DNA of 64,000 nucleotides from Pontibacterium sinense (lineage in GTDB: Bacteria > Pseudomonadota > Gammaproteobacteria > Pseudomonadales > Balneatricaceae), in NCBI RefSeq assembly GCF_015209595.1, contig NZ_JADEYS010000006.1, positions 173,295 to 237,294 of the forward strand. The letters are read 5' to 3'. This document shows, one piece after another, positions 31,122-41,275 of the stretch (the stretch's first letter is position 1; each line of letters begins with the position of its first letter). Below the pieces are notes generated by a model, which saw only the letters and a list, made by a program, of their open reading frames with translations, did not search any database and had not been told where the DNA came from. The position numbers and the translations under genes are program-made.

Positions 31122-31500
31122 TGGTTTGAACGTTCTCTTTAAGAACGCAGTTCAAACCTGCTGTCCCAAATTTTGCGCGTGAAGCGCTATCCTGTCCTGT
31201 AAGGCATGGTGGTCATGTCAGCGCAACAGCCTCGAAAGGCTGTGTGTTGAATCATATACGCGCACAACGGCTCACGCGGTACAAGGGCTAAAAGCGCTGT
31301 ACTACTGAGTCTTATTGTTGTGTGACCATACCGATAGCAATCGGCGACCGGTATGTCTGCCTATCGGTGGAGGAAACTTCAGCCTCTGTTATTCTTCTGA
31401 TTCGTTGTAGCTGCCCAAGGGGCAGGTTCCTGGCTGAAGTGCATCTCCACCTCCGACCGGACCTTATTTGAAGGCCAGTAGGTGAAATACGTTCTGAATT
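31122..31500 (-). promoter_or_regulatory. Structured rne 5' leader
   Basis: The 567-base gap between rne and rluC holds several long-range inverted repeats next to rne. The strongest pairs 31366-31384 with 31432-31451 (GGTGGAG...CTTCAGCC), enclosing a CTGCCC-AAG-GGGCAG hairpin (31411-31425). A second hairpin spans about 31328-31354. Long structured rne leaders that mediate autoregulation are known in enterobacteria (rne5) and pseudomonads (rne-II); membership in either family is not proven here. The rest, to rluC at 31689, shows no gene. Confidence 0.55.
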
Positions 31501-31688
31501 ATAAATTCTTTCTGCTTACGCATTATTGCGTTTGTTGTGGGGCGGCACGTATAGGGTGCCTGCTCACTTTTCAGCATGAATTGGCAACTAGTCGCATAAA
31601 GATAAAGCCAACAGCCCACAGCAGCGGTAGAATATAGCAGCTATCACACTAAGCATCAATTCGACGCGTCGGACACTATCTTATTAAT

Positions 31689-32645
31689 ATGTCAGAAAAA
31701 ATTAGCAGCCCAAACGCTGCCGTAAGGTTTGTAGAAATTGCTGCCGACTTTGACGGTCAGCGAATCGATAATTTCCTGCGCACCGAACTAAAAGGTGTTC
31801 CAAAAAGTCTCATCTATCGCATTCTGCGAAAGGGAGAAGTGCGCGTAAATAAGAAGCGCGTAAAGCCTGAGTACAAGTTACAGGGGGGAGACTTGATACG
31901 CATACCGCCTGTTCGTGTGGCGGAGCGTGCCGAAGCACCCAAGCCCTCTGATAATCTGCAGCGTGTACTGGAAGACTCCATTCTTTATGAAGATAAGGAT
32001 CTGATTGTCGTGAATAAGCCCTCTGGGTTAGCGGTTCACGGCGGCAGTGGGGTCAGTCTGGGGTTGATCGAGGCGTTTCGGCAGATCCGTCCAGAGTGTC
32101 GCTTTCTAGAGCTGGTTCATCGGCTTGATCGCGATACGTCGGGCTGTATTATGATCGCCAAGAAGCGCAGTGCGCTTAAATTTATGCACGAGGCTTTGCA
32201 GAAAAGCCGGATTACCAAGATCTATAATGCGCTGGTAGACGGTGCCTGGTCTGACAGGAAGCGTAGGATTGACGCGCCACTGCGAAAAAATGAACTGAAG
32301 TCAGGTGAACGCGTTGTTAAGGTGCAGGCCGATGGCAAAGCGTGCCTGACAGAGTATAAAGTGCTGCGTCGAATCGGACGGTTGGTCACGTTGGTGGAAG
32401 CAAGGCCCATTACAGGCCGTACCCACCAGATCCGTGTTCATTGTCAGTTTGCGGGTCACCCCATTATCGGTGACGAGAAGTATGGCACCGACCAGATGAA
32501 CCGCAGAATGCGGGACGAGGGCATAAAACGTTTGTTTCTGCATGCTGCAGAGCTGCGTATCCCTCTACCGGGTGGCGGCCGTATGGTCATTAAAGCGCCA
32601 CTTGATAAACAACTGCTCAGCGCAATGGATGCGTTGGACGTTTAG
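31689..32645 (+). CDS. rluC: 23S rRNA pseudouridine synthase RluC
   Basis: A 318-residue enzyme that makes pseudouridines in 23S rRNA. An N-terminal S4 RNA-binding domain ('RIDNFLRTELKGVPKSLIYR') precedes the RluA catalytic domain with the aspartate in 'HRLDRDTSGC' and the 'GRTHQIRVH' motif. Divergent from rne, as in Pseudomonas and Escherichia. Confidence 0.95.
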   Translation: MSEKISSPNAAVRFVEIAADFDGQRIDNFLRTELKGVPKSLIYRILRKGEVRVNKKRVKPEYKLQGGDLIRIPPVRVAERAEAPKPSDNLQRVLEDSILYEDKDLIVVNKPSGLAVHGGSGVSLGLIEAFRQIRPECRFLELVHRLDRDTSGCIMIAKKRSALKFMHEALQKSRITKIYNALVDGAWSDRKRRIDAPLRKNELKSGERVVKVQADGKACLTEYKVLRRIGRLVTLVEARPITGRTHQIRVHCQFAGHPIIGDEKYGTDQMNRRMRDEGIKRLFLHAAELRIPLPGGGRMVIKAPLDKQLLSAMDALDV

Positions 32646-32672
32646 TCGATTGAATTTGATAGGCTGAAATTG

Positions 32673-33779
32673 ATGTCTGAGATAATCAGCAACGAAACTT
32701 TTTTTAGTGCCGCCGAACGTATTATGAATGACGGCGGTATTCCAACTCTGGATGTTATGGCTGACGCCCTTGAGTGCGATGTCGATACACTCAAGGAGCC
32801 CTATGAGGCTTGGTGGGAACTGCTCGCAAGTCGCACGCGCAGTGGTACACGGTCTGTCGGCGTGAGTATTCAGGACGTACCTGAGGCGATTAATTCGGCG
32901 TTTTCTCGTATCTGGAATGAAGCGCTGCATGAAGCCCACAGTCACTTCAGTCTTGAGCGTCGTTATGAAAAGGTGGGTGAAGAAGAACAGCACCGCCATC
33001 ATGAGGAAGAGTTAATACGTTCCCGGGGGCGTGTTGATGAGATTGAAGATCGCTTGCGTGCGCAGGTTGAACGCACGAATGAGGCGAATGTTCATGTCAA
33101 AGCACTGGAAGCTGAAGTCAAAGCTCTGAAGGCGGGGCTTGAGTCGGAAACAGGTCAGCGTAAAGATGAAGAACATCGTGTATCTGAGCTGGAGCAGGAG
33201 CTGGCTCAGATGCGTCGTGCGCGAGACGAGTCACGTAGGGTATTTGAGCAGCGGCTGAAGGATGAGCAGCGTAACGCGTTGGACACGGTGAGTAAGTCTG
33301 AAGCTGATGTTCGTTATTACCGCGGCTCACTGGATAAAGTTCGCGAAGAAAGTGGCAAGAAAGAATCTGCACTGACTAAGAGTATCCACGACCTGAAAGC
33401 TGAGCTGGCCAAGAAAGACGTTAAGATCGAAAGTCACTTTACGCAGATTAAGAGTCTGGAAGCTGAGCTAAAGTTAGTGAAGCAGAACCAGGGTACGACG
33501 AGTCGGGATATCTCAAAACTGAACAGCCAGTTGCTGGCGGAGACGAATAAAACCAAGCGGCTTGAAGAAAAGGTTGTTTCTTTGCAGGAAGAGTTGCGCG
33601 TTGCGCAGCAGAAGAAAGTGGCCTCAAATAATGAAGCCTCTCGTCGAGAAAATGCCATTCGTGGTCAGCTGAGTGAGCGAGATGACGAGATGGTGAGACT
33701 CCGAGGTCGGAATATTACCCTTGAGAAGCGTCTCATTGCGCTGGATGAGGAAGTGCGCCGTTTGAAAGCCGCGCAGTAG
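32673..33779 (+). CDS. Coiled-coil protein with KfrA-like N-terminal domain
   Basis: A 368-residue protein. Residues about 8-50 resemble a helix-turn-helix of the KfrA N-terminal type ('AAERIMNDGGIPTLDVMADAL'). Residues about 90-365 are a nearly continuous heptad-rich coiled coil with high Glu, Lys, Arg and Leu and no membrane segment. KfrA proteins are plasmid DNA-binding proteins with long alpha-helical tails; a chromosomal copy could organise DNA or regulate genes, but its role is unknown. ATG 32673 is preferred to the overlapping TTG. It lies 27 bases after rluC. Confidence 0.7.
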   Translation: MSEIISNETFFSAAERIMNDGGIPTLDVMADALECDVDTLKEPYEAWWELLASRTRSGTRSVGVSIQDVPEAINSAFSRIWNEALHEAHSHFSLERRYEKVGEEEQHRHHEEELIRSRGRVDEIEDRLRAQVERTNEANVHVKALEAEVKALKAGLESETGQRKDEEHRVSELEQELAQMRRARDESRRVFEQRLKDEQRNALDTVSKSEADVRYYRGSLDKVREESGKKESALTKSIHDLKAELAKKDVKIESHFTQIKSLEAELKLVKQNQGTTSRDISKLNSQLLAETNKTKRLEEKVVSLQEELRVAQQKKVASNNEASRRENAIRGQLSERDDEMVRLRGRNITLEKRLIALDEEVRRLKAAQ

Positions 33780-33867
33780 CAGCGTAGGGGGTGGTGATTT
33801 TTTATGCTAACCTGTTATAATAAAATCACTGTTAATTACTAAAAGTTTAGTTTTCCCTTGGGAGTAA

Positions 33868-34845
<978 letters not shown>

Positions 34846-34874
34846 GATCTAATCAGTTACACTGATCGTTCGAT

Positions 34875-34903
34875 AAAAAAGGAGGCTATTAGCCTCCTTT
34901 TTT
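34875..34903. terminator. Bidirectional terminator between cysB and the LLM oxidoreductase gene
   Basis: GGAGGCT / AGCCTCC stem with a three-base loop, flanked by six A and six T residues. Confidence 0.88.
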
Positions 34904-34925
34904 ATGCGTGATATATGGAATGTGC

Positions 34926-35954
34926 CTACGCGTTAAGGTCAAAAGCCTGAGCCAGCTTTTCGTAACTTTCGCGTCGTTTTTCGAAGTTGTGGGTGACAGC
35001 AACCACCACGACTTCGTCGACATCGTAGAATGCTGCCTGTTGTTCGAGTACGTCCCGGCAGTATTCAGGGGTGCCAGTAATCATTGAATCCCGTGTAATG
35101 TCGAACGCATGCTGATCTGACGGCGACAGCTGTTTGTACAGATCCATGCATTCTTCTGGTGGACGGATACCTTCACGAATACCGTTTGAGGCCTGAATCT
35201 TCCAGAAAGTGTGTGATGCGGCCAGCAGTTTCGCTTCTTCAGCGGAATCCGCGCAGATGACCGCGCTGGAAATCATCGCCTGCGGGGTTTGCATCAGGCT
35301 GCCCGCGCGTGGTTGAAACAGTTCGCGGTATTTGCTGATGATCTCTGCTGGACGTTCATGGGTGCCGATAAACAGGGCCAGTACAAAGCCAACGCCATAG
35401 CGTGCGGCGAGTTCGATGCTCCCTGCAGCGGAACCCAGTGTCCAGAGTTCGGGTGCGGTACTGTCTGTGGGCGTGACCTGTAAACCGGAAAACGCATGCC
35501 CGTTGGGAATCTGGTTGTCAGCGAATCCGACCAATGCTTCAACAAGATCTGGGTAACTCTCTCGGCTAACGGGGCTATTCGGATAGGCGAGGGCGCGGCT
35601 AGGCAGCTCTGCGCCGCCCGGCGCGCGACCAAAGCCCAGATCAATCCTGCCGGGGAAAAACGCTTCTAACGTACGGAATACTTCAGCCACTTTATAGGGG
35701 CTGTAGTGGGACAACATAATGCCGCCGCTACCGACTTTAATCTGCTTAGTATGTGCTGCAATTTGGCCGATGACGATTTCCGGGCACGGGCTGGAATAGC
35801 TTGGTGTTGCATGGTGTTCGGCGATCCAGTAGCGGTGATAACCCAACTCATCGCAGGTTTTTGCCAGTTCCAGCGTGCGATGAAGGCCATTCGTCTGGGA
35901 GTTGCCGTCGTGGGCAGGAGACTGGTCTACAACACTCAGTTTTAACTTCGTCAT
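34926..35954 (-). CDS. LLM-class flavin-dependent oxidoreductase
   Basis: A 342-residue luciferase-like (alpha/beta barrel) monooxygenase-type enzyme using F420 or, more likely in this group, FMN. 'YHRYWIAEHHATPSYSSPCP', 'GSGGIMLSHYSPYKVAE' and 'RIDLGFGRAPGG' are signature segments of the subfamily. The substrate is unknown. It is the last gene of a three-gene minus-strand unit starting with a sigma-54 activator, with only two bases between it and the GlcG-like gene, so it is presumably a target pathway enzyme. Confidence 0.88.
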   Translation of the reverse strand: MTKLKLSVVDQSPAHDGNSQTNGLHRTLELAKTCDELGYHRYWIAEHHATPSYSSPCPEIVIGQIAAHTKQIKVGSGGIMLSHYSPYKVAEVFRTLEAFFPGRIDLGFGRAPGGAELPSRALAYPNSPVSRESYPDLVEALVGFADNQIPNGHAFSGLQVTPTDSTAPELWTLGSAAGSIELAARYGVGFVLALFIGTHERPAEIISKYRELFQPRAGSLMQTPQAMISSAVICADSAEEAKLLAASHTFWKIQASNGIREGIRPPEECMDLYKQLSPSDQHAFDITRDSMITGTPEYCRDVLEQQAAFYDVDEVVVVAVTHNFEKRRESYEKLAQAFDLNA

Positions 35955-35956
35955 GA

Positions 35957-36358
35957 TTATAATCCCGCCTTGTCCAATGCATGATGGGCAATTTCCAGAT
36001 CCTGCTCGGCACTGCCACCCGAAATACCAATAGCGCCTAGGACATCACCGTCCTTTCGAATAGGAAGCCCGCCGGGAAATCCAGTAAGCAGGCCGTTGCT
36101 GAGCTCAATACCGGTCAGTGAGGCTTCCCGAATAAGCTCGCCAAAGTCACCGGTAGGCATAGGGAAGAGGGCGGATGTTCGTGCCTTTTTATGGGCGACA
36201 TCGGCCGAGCCGAGAATTGCACGATCCATACGACGGAATTCAAGTAAATGGGCGCCACCGTCAACCACGGCGATAGATACGTTGATACCCATCTGCTGGG
36301 CTTTATCTTCCGCAGCAGCAACCAGCTGGCGGGCAATTTGGGAACTGAGTGTGCTCAT
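35957..36358 (-). CDS. GlcG/HbpS family heme-binding-like protein
   Basis: A 133-residue protein of the GlcG/HbpS fold ('VSIAVVDGGAHLLEFRRMDRA', 'GGLPIRKDGDVLGAIGISGG'). Family members bind heme or corrinoids or are encoded with catabolic genes; the function is often unclear. There is no signal peptide, so it is cytosolic. It overlaps the regulator gene by four bases (ATGA). Confidence 0.85.
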   Translation of the reverse strand: MSTLSSQIARQLVAAAEDKAQQMGINVSIAVVDGGAHLLEFRRMDRAILGSADVAHKKARTSALFPMPTGDFGELIREASLTGIELSNGLLTGFPGGLPIRKDGDVLGAIGISGGSAEQDLEIAHHALDKAGL

Positions 36359-38037
36359 AGGGATTGATCCATCTTTTTAATTCTGTAAGCCAGCGTGGGT
36401 CTTGATATACCGAGTACACGGGCGGCTTCTGATACGTTGCCATTTGCCTGAGTTAGCGCATGCTCAATAACTTTGTTTTCGATCTCTTCAATTGATCCGC
36501 ATTCAACCAGTGCCTCATCAATCCAGCTGTTTTGGTTGTCAGCGTCATCCTCTTCGTCATCGTCGATGAGATGACCTTGTGACGAAACGATTTGGCTGGC
36601 ATCCATCTGCAGGGTCGGAAACAGGGAATGGGCGCTGATCGTTTCGTCATGGTCGGTCAGAATCAGGCCGCGTTCGATGATGTTTTCCAGTTCGCGGACA
36701 TTGCCGGGCCATTCGTATTTCATAATGGCGCGCATCGCCATATCGGAGAGTCCGGCGACGCGGCGGCTATAAAAGGCCTGATATTTCTCCAGGAAGTGTT
36801 CGATTAGCATCGGGATATCTTCGCGTCGTTCGCGCAATGGGGGGATGTTAATCGGGTATACGTTCAGACGGTAAAACAGGTCGGCCCTGAAACGACCCTC
36901 TTCGACGGCCGTTTCAAGGCATTCGTTGGTGGCGGCAACAACCCGGATGTCGACTTTGCGGGTGTTGCTGTCACCCACGCGTTCATATTCTGATTCCTGT
37001 AATACGCGCAGCAGTGATGCCTGTGCACGGGGAGTAAGCTCGATGACCTCATCCAGAAAGATGGTGCCCCCATCAGCGCGTTCGAACTTGCCCGGACGGG
37101 ATTGAGTCGCGCCGGTATAAGCGCCACGTTCCACGCCAAAGAGTTCGGATTCGATCAGGTCAGGTGGAATGGCGGCACAGTTGACGGCAATAAATGCCTT
37201 GTCTGAGCGTTCGCTGGCCTGGTGAATGCCTTTGGCGACCAGCTCTTTACCCACACCGGTTTCACCCAGGAGCAGGACGTTTACCTTGCCGGGGGCCGCC
37301 TTGTGGGCGAGATTACATACCTGTTTGTACGCAGGAGACTGGCCACGGAAGTTGCCGAGTGTGGATTCAGAGTCGATCTTATGGCGCAGCACGGAGATTT
37401 GAGACTGCAGCTCATACAGTTCTTCCATGATACGGTCGCTGGAGAAGTAGCGTCTGTAGGTTGCAGCGTCGTCCCATTCTTCTGCCGGACGACCAACAAA
37501 CAGGCACTGTTCGTCACCGCATCCGCGACAGTTAACCTCTTTAAACAGGATCTCCCGGCCAAGCAGGGTTGAGGTGTAAGCACTGGCGTGGCCGACCAAG
37601 CTCCAGCATACCGGTTCATCCTGCTGGCCCAGTTCCGAGCGAAACATCTCAGCTTCATAAGAGTCATGCAGACGGTATTCGGCGTAAAAATGCGCGTCGT
37701 TCTGATCGATCTGCAGTGTGCACTCTTCGATACGGACCATGCCTTTCAGGGCGTGTAGGTTAAACCCGGTGCGAAGCAGTTCGGCCGCATCATCCGTTTC
37801 GGCCAGTTTAAGTGCCAGCTGCGCATCTTTTTTCCCCAGGCTATATCCAAGGCGCATAAAGAATCCTTTCGCGCGCTCAAGCCCTACCGTTTCGATCTGC
37901 TCTTTGCGGAAATCGGTCAGTGCTCCCAGCTGGAGTAGCAGCACGCGCTGCTCGTCAAACCAGATCTTACCGTCGCTGTCCTGAAAGCGGATCTGGCGGC
38001 TGAGGTTCTGGGTATCGCGGGTAACGGAGTTATCCAT
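36355..38037 (-). CDS. XylR/DmpR-type sigma-54 activator with V4R domain
   Basis: A 560-residue enhancer-binding protein. The N-terminal XylR_N/V4R sensing region (about 10-205) includes 'CRGCGDEQCLFVGRPAEEW', where the cysteines bind zinc in relatives that sense aromatic compounds. The AAA+ domain (about 228-460) has Walker A 'GETGVGKE' and the sigma-54 contact loop as GAYTGA, a tyrosine variant of GAFTGA. The C-terminus has a Fis-type helix-turn-helix ('NVSEAARVLGISRPTLAYR'). An acidic stretch 'DDDEEDDAD' joins the last two domains. It is co-transcribed with the GlcG-like and LLM genes, which suggests control of its own operon or of a distant one. No -24/-12 promoter is seen upstream. Confidence 0.9.
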   Translation of the reverse strand: MDNSVTRDTQNLSRQIRFQDSDGKIWFDEQRVLLLQLGALTDFRKEQIETVGLERAKGFFMRLGYSLGKKDAQLALKLAETDDAAELLRTGFNLHALKGMVRIEECTLQIDQNDAHFYAEYRLHDSYEAEMFRSELGQQDEPVCWSLVGHASAYTSTLLGREILFKEVNCRGCGDEQCLFVGRPAEEWDDAATYRRYFSSDRIMEELYELQSQISVLRHKIDSESTLGNFRGQSPAYKQVCNLAHKAAPGKVNVLLLGETGVGKELVAKGIHQASERSDKAFIAVNCAAIPPDLIESELFGVERGAYTGATQSRPGKFERADGGTIFLDEVIELTPRAQASLLRVLQESEYERVGDSNTRKVDIRVVAATNECLETAVEEGRFRADLFYRLNVYPINIPPLRERREDIPMLIEHFLEKYQAFYSRRVAGLSDMAMRAIMKYEWPGNVRELENIIERGLILTDHDETISAHSLFPTLQMDASQIVSSQGHLIDDDEEDDADNQNSWIDEALVECGSIEEIENKVIEHALTQANGNVSEAARVLGISRPTLAYRIKKMDQSL

Positions 38038-38076
38038 GCAGGGTCCACAGTTTTAATTATTGTATAGATATGATTC

Positions 38077-38100
38077 TATTAAATTTCGTATATTAAATTT
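38077..38100. promoter_or_regulatory. AT-rich direct repeat in the divergent regulator promoter region
   Basis: TATTAAATTT occurs at 38077-38086 and 38091-38100 in the 106-base gap between the divergent sigma-54 activator and LysR genes. The 14-base phasing and the location make a regulator site possible; which protein binds is unknown. Confidence 0.35.
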
Positions 38101-38143
38101 ATCCCGGTCTTCGGGAATTTAAATCCCATATTTAGGATTAGTG

Positions 38144-39040
38144 ATGGACTACCAGAATCTCTTCATCTTTATCAAGGTGATGGAAAAGGGCAGCTTTCTC
38201 GGAGCGTCCCGCGCATTGGGTATGCCAACGTCTACGGTGAGCCGGCGTGTACAACATCTGGAAGAGAGTTTGGGGTATCGGTTGTTGCATCGCAGTGCCC
38301 GTAAACTGGCTCTTACAGAAGCAGGCGAGCTTTTTTTTCGTCGTTGCCAGCCTCTGTTCTCCGAATTGGAGCAAGCCACCCAAGCGCTGGATGGCGAGTT
38401 AACCTCTCCATCGGGTGAGCTGCGTATTACCGCGCCGGTGTCGCTGTCTAATGAGCTGCTTGATCCCTGGTTTTTTGAGTTTATGGAGCTGTATCCCAAG
38501 ATTCGGCTGGAACTGGTACTGGTAAACCGCAACATCGATCTGATGGATGAGGGGATCGATATTGCGTTTCGTATCGGAGAGATCAAGTTAAAGGACTGGG
38601 TCAGTCGTTCATTGTTTCATTCGCGTTTTACGCTGTGCGCGAGCCCAGAGTTTATTGAGCGCAATGGTTTGCCTGATCACCCCTCGGACTTGGCGGGATT
38701 GCCGTTGGTCATTCCCCGGCGTTCGCCCATTTGGCACTTCCAGCACCGGGATGGTGAGCGTTGCTCTATTGGCGGTGAGTCGCGTGTACGTGTGGATGAG
38801 CTGAGTACCGCAGTGAAAGCGATTGCCAGTGGTTTAGGGGTGGGAAATCTGCCTAACTATGTCGTTGGTGCAAGCGTAGAGGATGGTTCGCTGGTGCGTT
38901 TGCTGCCGGAATGGGAGCCCATTGGCCGCGAAGTGCAAATGCTGTATCCGCATCGTAAGTATTTGCCTGCCAAGGTCCGCTTGTTTGTTGAATTTATTAT
39001 GGAAAAAGTTGAGCTATATCGGGAGACATTAAAACACTGA
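38144..39040 (+). CDS. LysR-family transcriptional regulator
   Basis: A 298-residue regulator with an N-terminal winged helix ('GSFLGASRALGMPTSTVSRRVQHLE') and a substrate-binding domain of the group related to AaeR/DmlR. The effector is unknown. ATG 38144 is preferred to the overlapping GTG because AGGA lies a proper distance upstream. It is divergent from the sigma-54 activator operon, which is its most likely local target. Confidence 0.88.
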   Translation: MDYQNLFIFIKVMEKGSFLGASRALGMPTSTVSRRVQHLEESLGYRLLHRSARKLALTEAGELFFRRCQPLFSELEQATQALDGELTSPSGELRITAPVSLSNELLDPWFFEFMELYPKIRLELVLVNRNIDLMDEGIDIAFRIGEIKLKDWVSRSLFHSRFTLCASPEFIERNGLPDHPSDLAGLPLVIPRRSPIWHFQHRDGERCSIGGESRVRVDELSTAVKAIASGLGVGNLPNYVVGASVEDGSLVRLLPEWEPIGREVQMLYPHRKYLPAKVRLFVEFIMEKVELYRETLKH

Positions 39041-39202
39041 TCGATAGGGATATACCCTGAAGCGGGTTTGTCATTGCAAGGTTTTGGCATAGCAGGTAAA
39101 TTGACGCGCAAAATATATAACTATCTGCGTGTAAAACAGACGGCCGATAAAGTCTGAACGCAGGTAATGCATAACTATAAATTGCTATTAGGAGAATTCC
39201 CT

Positions 39203-39820
39203 GTGGAACTCGCATGTCTTGACCTGGAAGGTGTACTGATTCCGGAAATCTGGATCGCATTTGCCGAAGAAACCGGTATCGAAGAGTTGAAAGCGACGAC
39301 CCGCGATATTCCTGATTACGATGTGCTGATGAAACAGCGTCTGCGTATTCTGGATGAGCATGGGCTGACATTGCCGCAGATTCAAAACACTATCAGCCGT
39401 CTGTCTCCACTGGAAGGTGCGTCTGAGTTTGTAGATTGGTTGCGTGAGCGTTTTCAGCTGGTGATTCTGTCTGATACTTTCTACGAGTTTGCGGCGCCAC
39501 TGATGGCTCAGCTGGGTAACCCAACGCTGTTGTGCCACAAGCTGGAAGTGAACGAGGAAGGTCGTATCACTGACTACACGTTGCGTCAGCGCGATCCTAA
39601 GCGTCAGTCTGTACGTGCGTTCCAGCTGCTGAACTACCGTGTGATTGCAGCAGGTGATTCCTACAATGACACCACTATGCTGACTCAGGCTGAATCCGGT
39701 ATTTTGTTCCATGCACCGGATAACGTTATTTCTGAGTTCCCACAGTTCCCGGCTGTACACAGCTACGAAGACCTGAAGCAGGAATTTCTCAAGGCAAGTG
39801 TACGCGATCTGAGCTTGTAA
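39203..39820 (+). CDS. thrH: Phosphoserine/homoserine phosphotransferase ThrH
   Basis: A 205-residue HAD-superfamily enzyme closely matching Pseudomonas ThrH, which dephosphorylates phosphoserine and can transfer the phosphate to homoserine. The nucleophile motif is 'CLDLEGVLIP', with Glu in place of the second Asp of usual HADs, as in known ThrH. 'ILSDTFYEF' and 'GDSYNDTTML' complete the site. The GTG at 39203 is used: GGAG lies eight bases upstream and the protein begins 'MELACLDLEG' as in the family; the ATG at 39167 adds an unrelated leader. Confidence 0.93.
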   Translation: MELACLDLEGVLIPEIWIAFAEETGIEELKATTRDIPDYDVLMKQRLRILDEHGLTLPQIQNTISRLSPLEGASEFVDWLRERFQLVILSDTFYEFAAPLMAQLGNPTLLCHKLEVNEEGRITDYTLRQRDPKRQSVRAFQLLNYRVIAAGDSYNDTTMLTQAESGILFHAPDNVISEFPQFPAVHSYEDLKQEFLKASVRDLSL

Positions 39821-39842
39821 TCGAGCTGATTGCTACAATCTG

Positions 39843-39868
39843 AAAAGCCACCTGCGGGTGGCTTTTTT
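39843..39868. terminator. Terminator between thrH and the DUF3754 gene
   Basis: GCCACC / GGGTGGC stem with a very short loop, AAAA before and TTTTTT after; serves thrH and may also serve the convergent gene. Confidence 0.85.
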
Positions 39869-39898
39869 GTGTCTGACGTTCCGCTGTAGGCGGTTGAC

Positions 39899-41128
39899 TC
39901 AATACGAAAATAGCTGATCCCAATGTTGGTCCAGTGCGCTGAGTGCCTGTGGTAACGGCATCGCAGTTAATGTCCCGTCAGGGGCTTCGGTTACCAGCTG
40001 CAGCCGCTTGAGCTTATCGAGCGCGTCATCGATCTCGAAATCCAGTTCGCAATCCAGAGTGCCGCGAAACCAGTGCTCAATCTGTTGGTCTAGCTCGGTC
40101 GCTGTGATTGCGGTGTCGCGGGTCAGTAGGAAGTAGTACGCCAGAATTGCTTCCTTGCACTCTTCCTCTTCGGCATCGTCGATCAGCCGATGAAATACGC
40201 CAGCATTGTTATCAAGATTTTTGAAGTACAGATTCTGGGTTAATGACTGAACAAAACGCAGTTTGCGGTTTTTGAAGTTATTAAACTGCTTCCATAGATA
40301 ACTTCCCACGGCTCCTAGTCCTGCAAACAGGGCGATCAGGGCGGCTTTATCCAGTTCAACCGGTGTTGAGTGCATGCCCATCCAGAAGCCAAATAGCGAT
40401 CCCAAAAGTACCAGCGTGGCCCCCAGCTTCGTGCTGATCACAACTCCACCACTGATGGCGGCAGGGACACCAATCATCAGTTTGTCGATCAAACGCATAC
40501 GCACGGTTGTATTGGGGAACAGCATCTCCAGATCTGCTTTCGGTACATTTTTGAACAATTTCAGGATGACGCTGCCGGGTTTAATATCCCGTGTTGCAGC
40601 GGTCTTAGGATCGAGATCATCTTTAAAGCGAATATAGATAACAACACGGTCATAGTTTGCAAACTGGACCTGGCGTCGTTTTAGGCCAAAGAGCGCAGGC
40701 ACGCTTTCGGTGCGGATGGATTCGCCGCGGCAATAGAGCAGCACTTCGGCAAACTCATCAAAGTCCACATGCAGCTTAATTTTGAACAGAGAGTCTTCAC
40801 ACAATGCGAGGGCTAAGTCCTCTTCGGAGACTTTTTCAAAATTGGCTTTATCCAGCAGCGGTTCAAGCTCCTGAATAAACGCGTCGCAGTGTTTTTCCTG
40901 TGGCTTCAGGCTGTGGGTGTCTCTATCGGGGTTGAAGCTGCTGAAGCTGTTTTTTAACCGTTCCAATCGCTGGTGGAACTCGAAATGAAACAGTGCCTGT
41001 ATCAGTGAACTGCAATTTTGAAATGCGGCGCGTTGAGCCTGATCCAGTTTGCCGTCATCAAGGCACAGCTGCAGGATGTCGTGCTTTCGAAAGGGGATAA
41101 AACGTTTGGCAGGGGGCTTCAGGTCCAT
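39899..41128 (-). CDS. DUF3754 (TMEM143-like) membrane protein
   Basis: A protein of about 409 residues (414 if a GTG at 41143 is used). It carries the DUF3754 region with 'RRQVQFANYDRVVIYIRFKD' and 'IKPGSVILKLFKNVPKADLEMLFP', followed by two or three membrane helices ('KLGATLVLLGSLFGFWMG', 'ALIALFAGLGAVGSYL') and a cytosolic C-terminus. Relatives include the mitochondrial TMEM143; function unknown. It converges on thrH and its start faces hrpB. Confidence 0.8.
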   Translation of the reverse strand: MDLKPPAKRFIPFRKHDILQLCLDDGKLDQAQRAAFQNCSSLIQALFHFEFHQRLERLKNSFSSFNPDRDTHSLKPQEKHCDAFIQELEPLLDKANFEKVSEEDLALALCEDSLFKIKLHVDFDEFAEVLLYCRGESIRTESVPALFGLKRRQVQFANYDRVVIYIRFKDDLDPKTAATRDIKPGSVILKLFKNVPKADLEMLFPNTTVRMRLIDKLMIGVPAAISGGVVISTKLGATLVLLGSLFGFWMGMHSTPVELDKAALIALFAGLGAVGSYLWKQFNNFKNRKLRFVQSLTQNLYFKNLDNNAGVFHRLIDDAEEEECKEAILAYYFLLTRDTAITATELDQQIEHWFRGTLDCELDFEIDDALDKLKRLQLVTEAPDGTLTAMPLPQALSALDQHWDQLFSY

Positions 41129-41275
41129 CAGGGCATATTCCACAGCAAGCGATGTAAGGGCGCTATTCTACGGTGAATGTGATCAAAGCCGAATAGGGAA
41201 TACGCTAAAGCAGGCACAATCAATGATAAGATGAGCACTTCATCTATTCATATCTTGCTGATTTTTCAGGTCATT

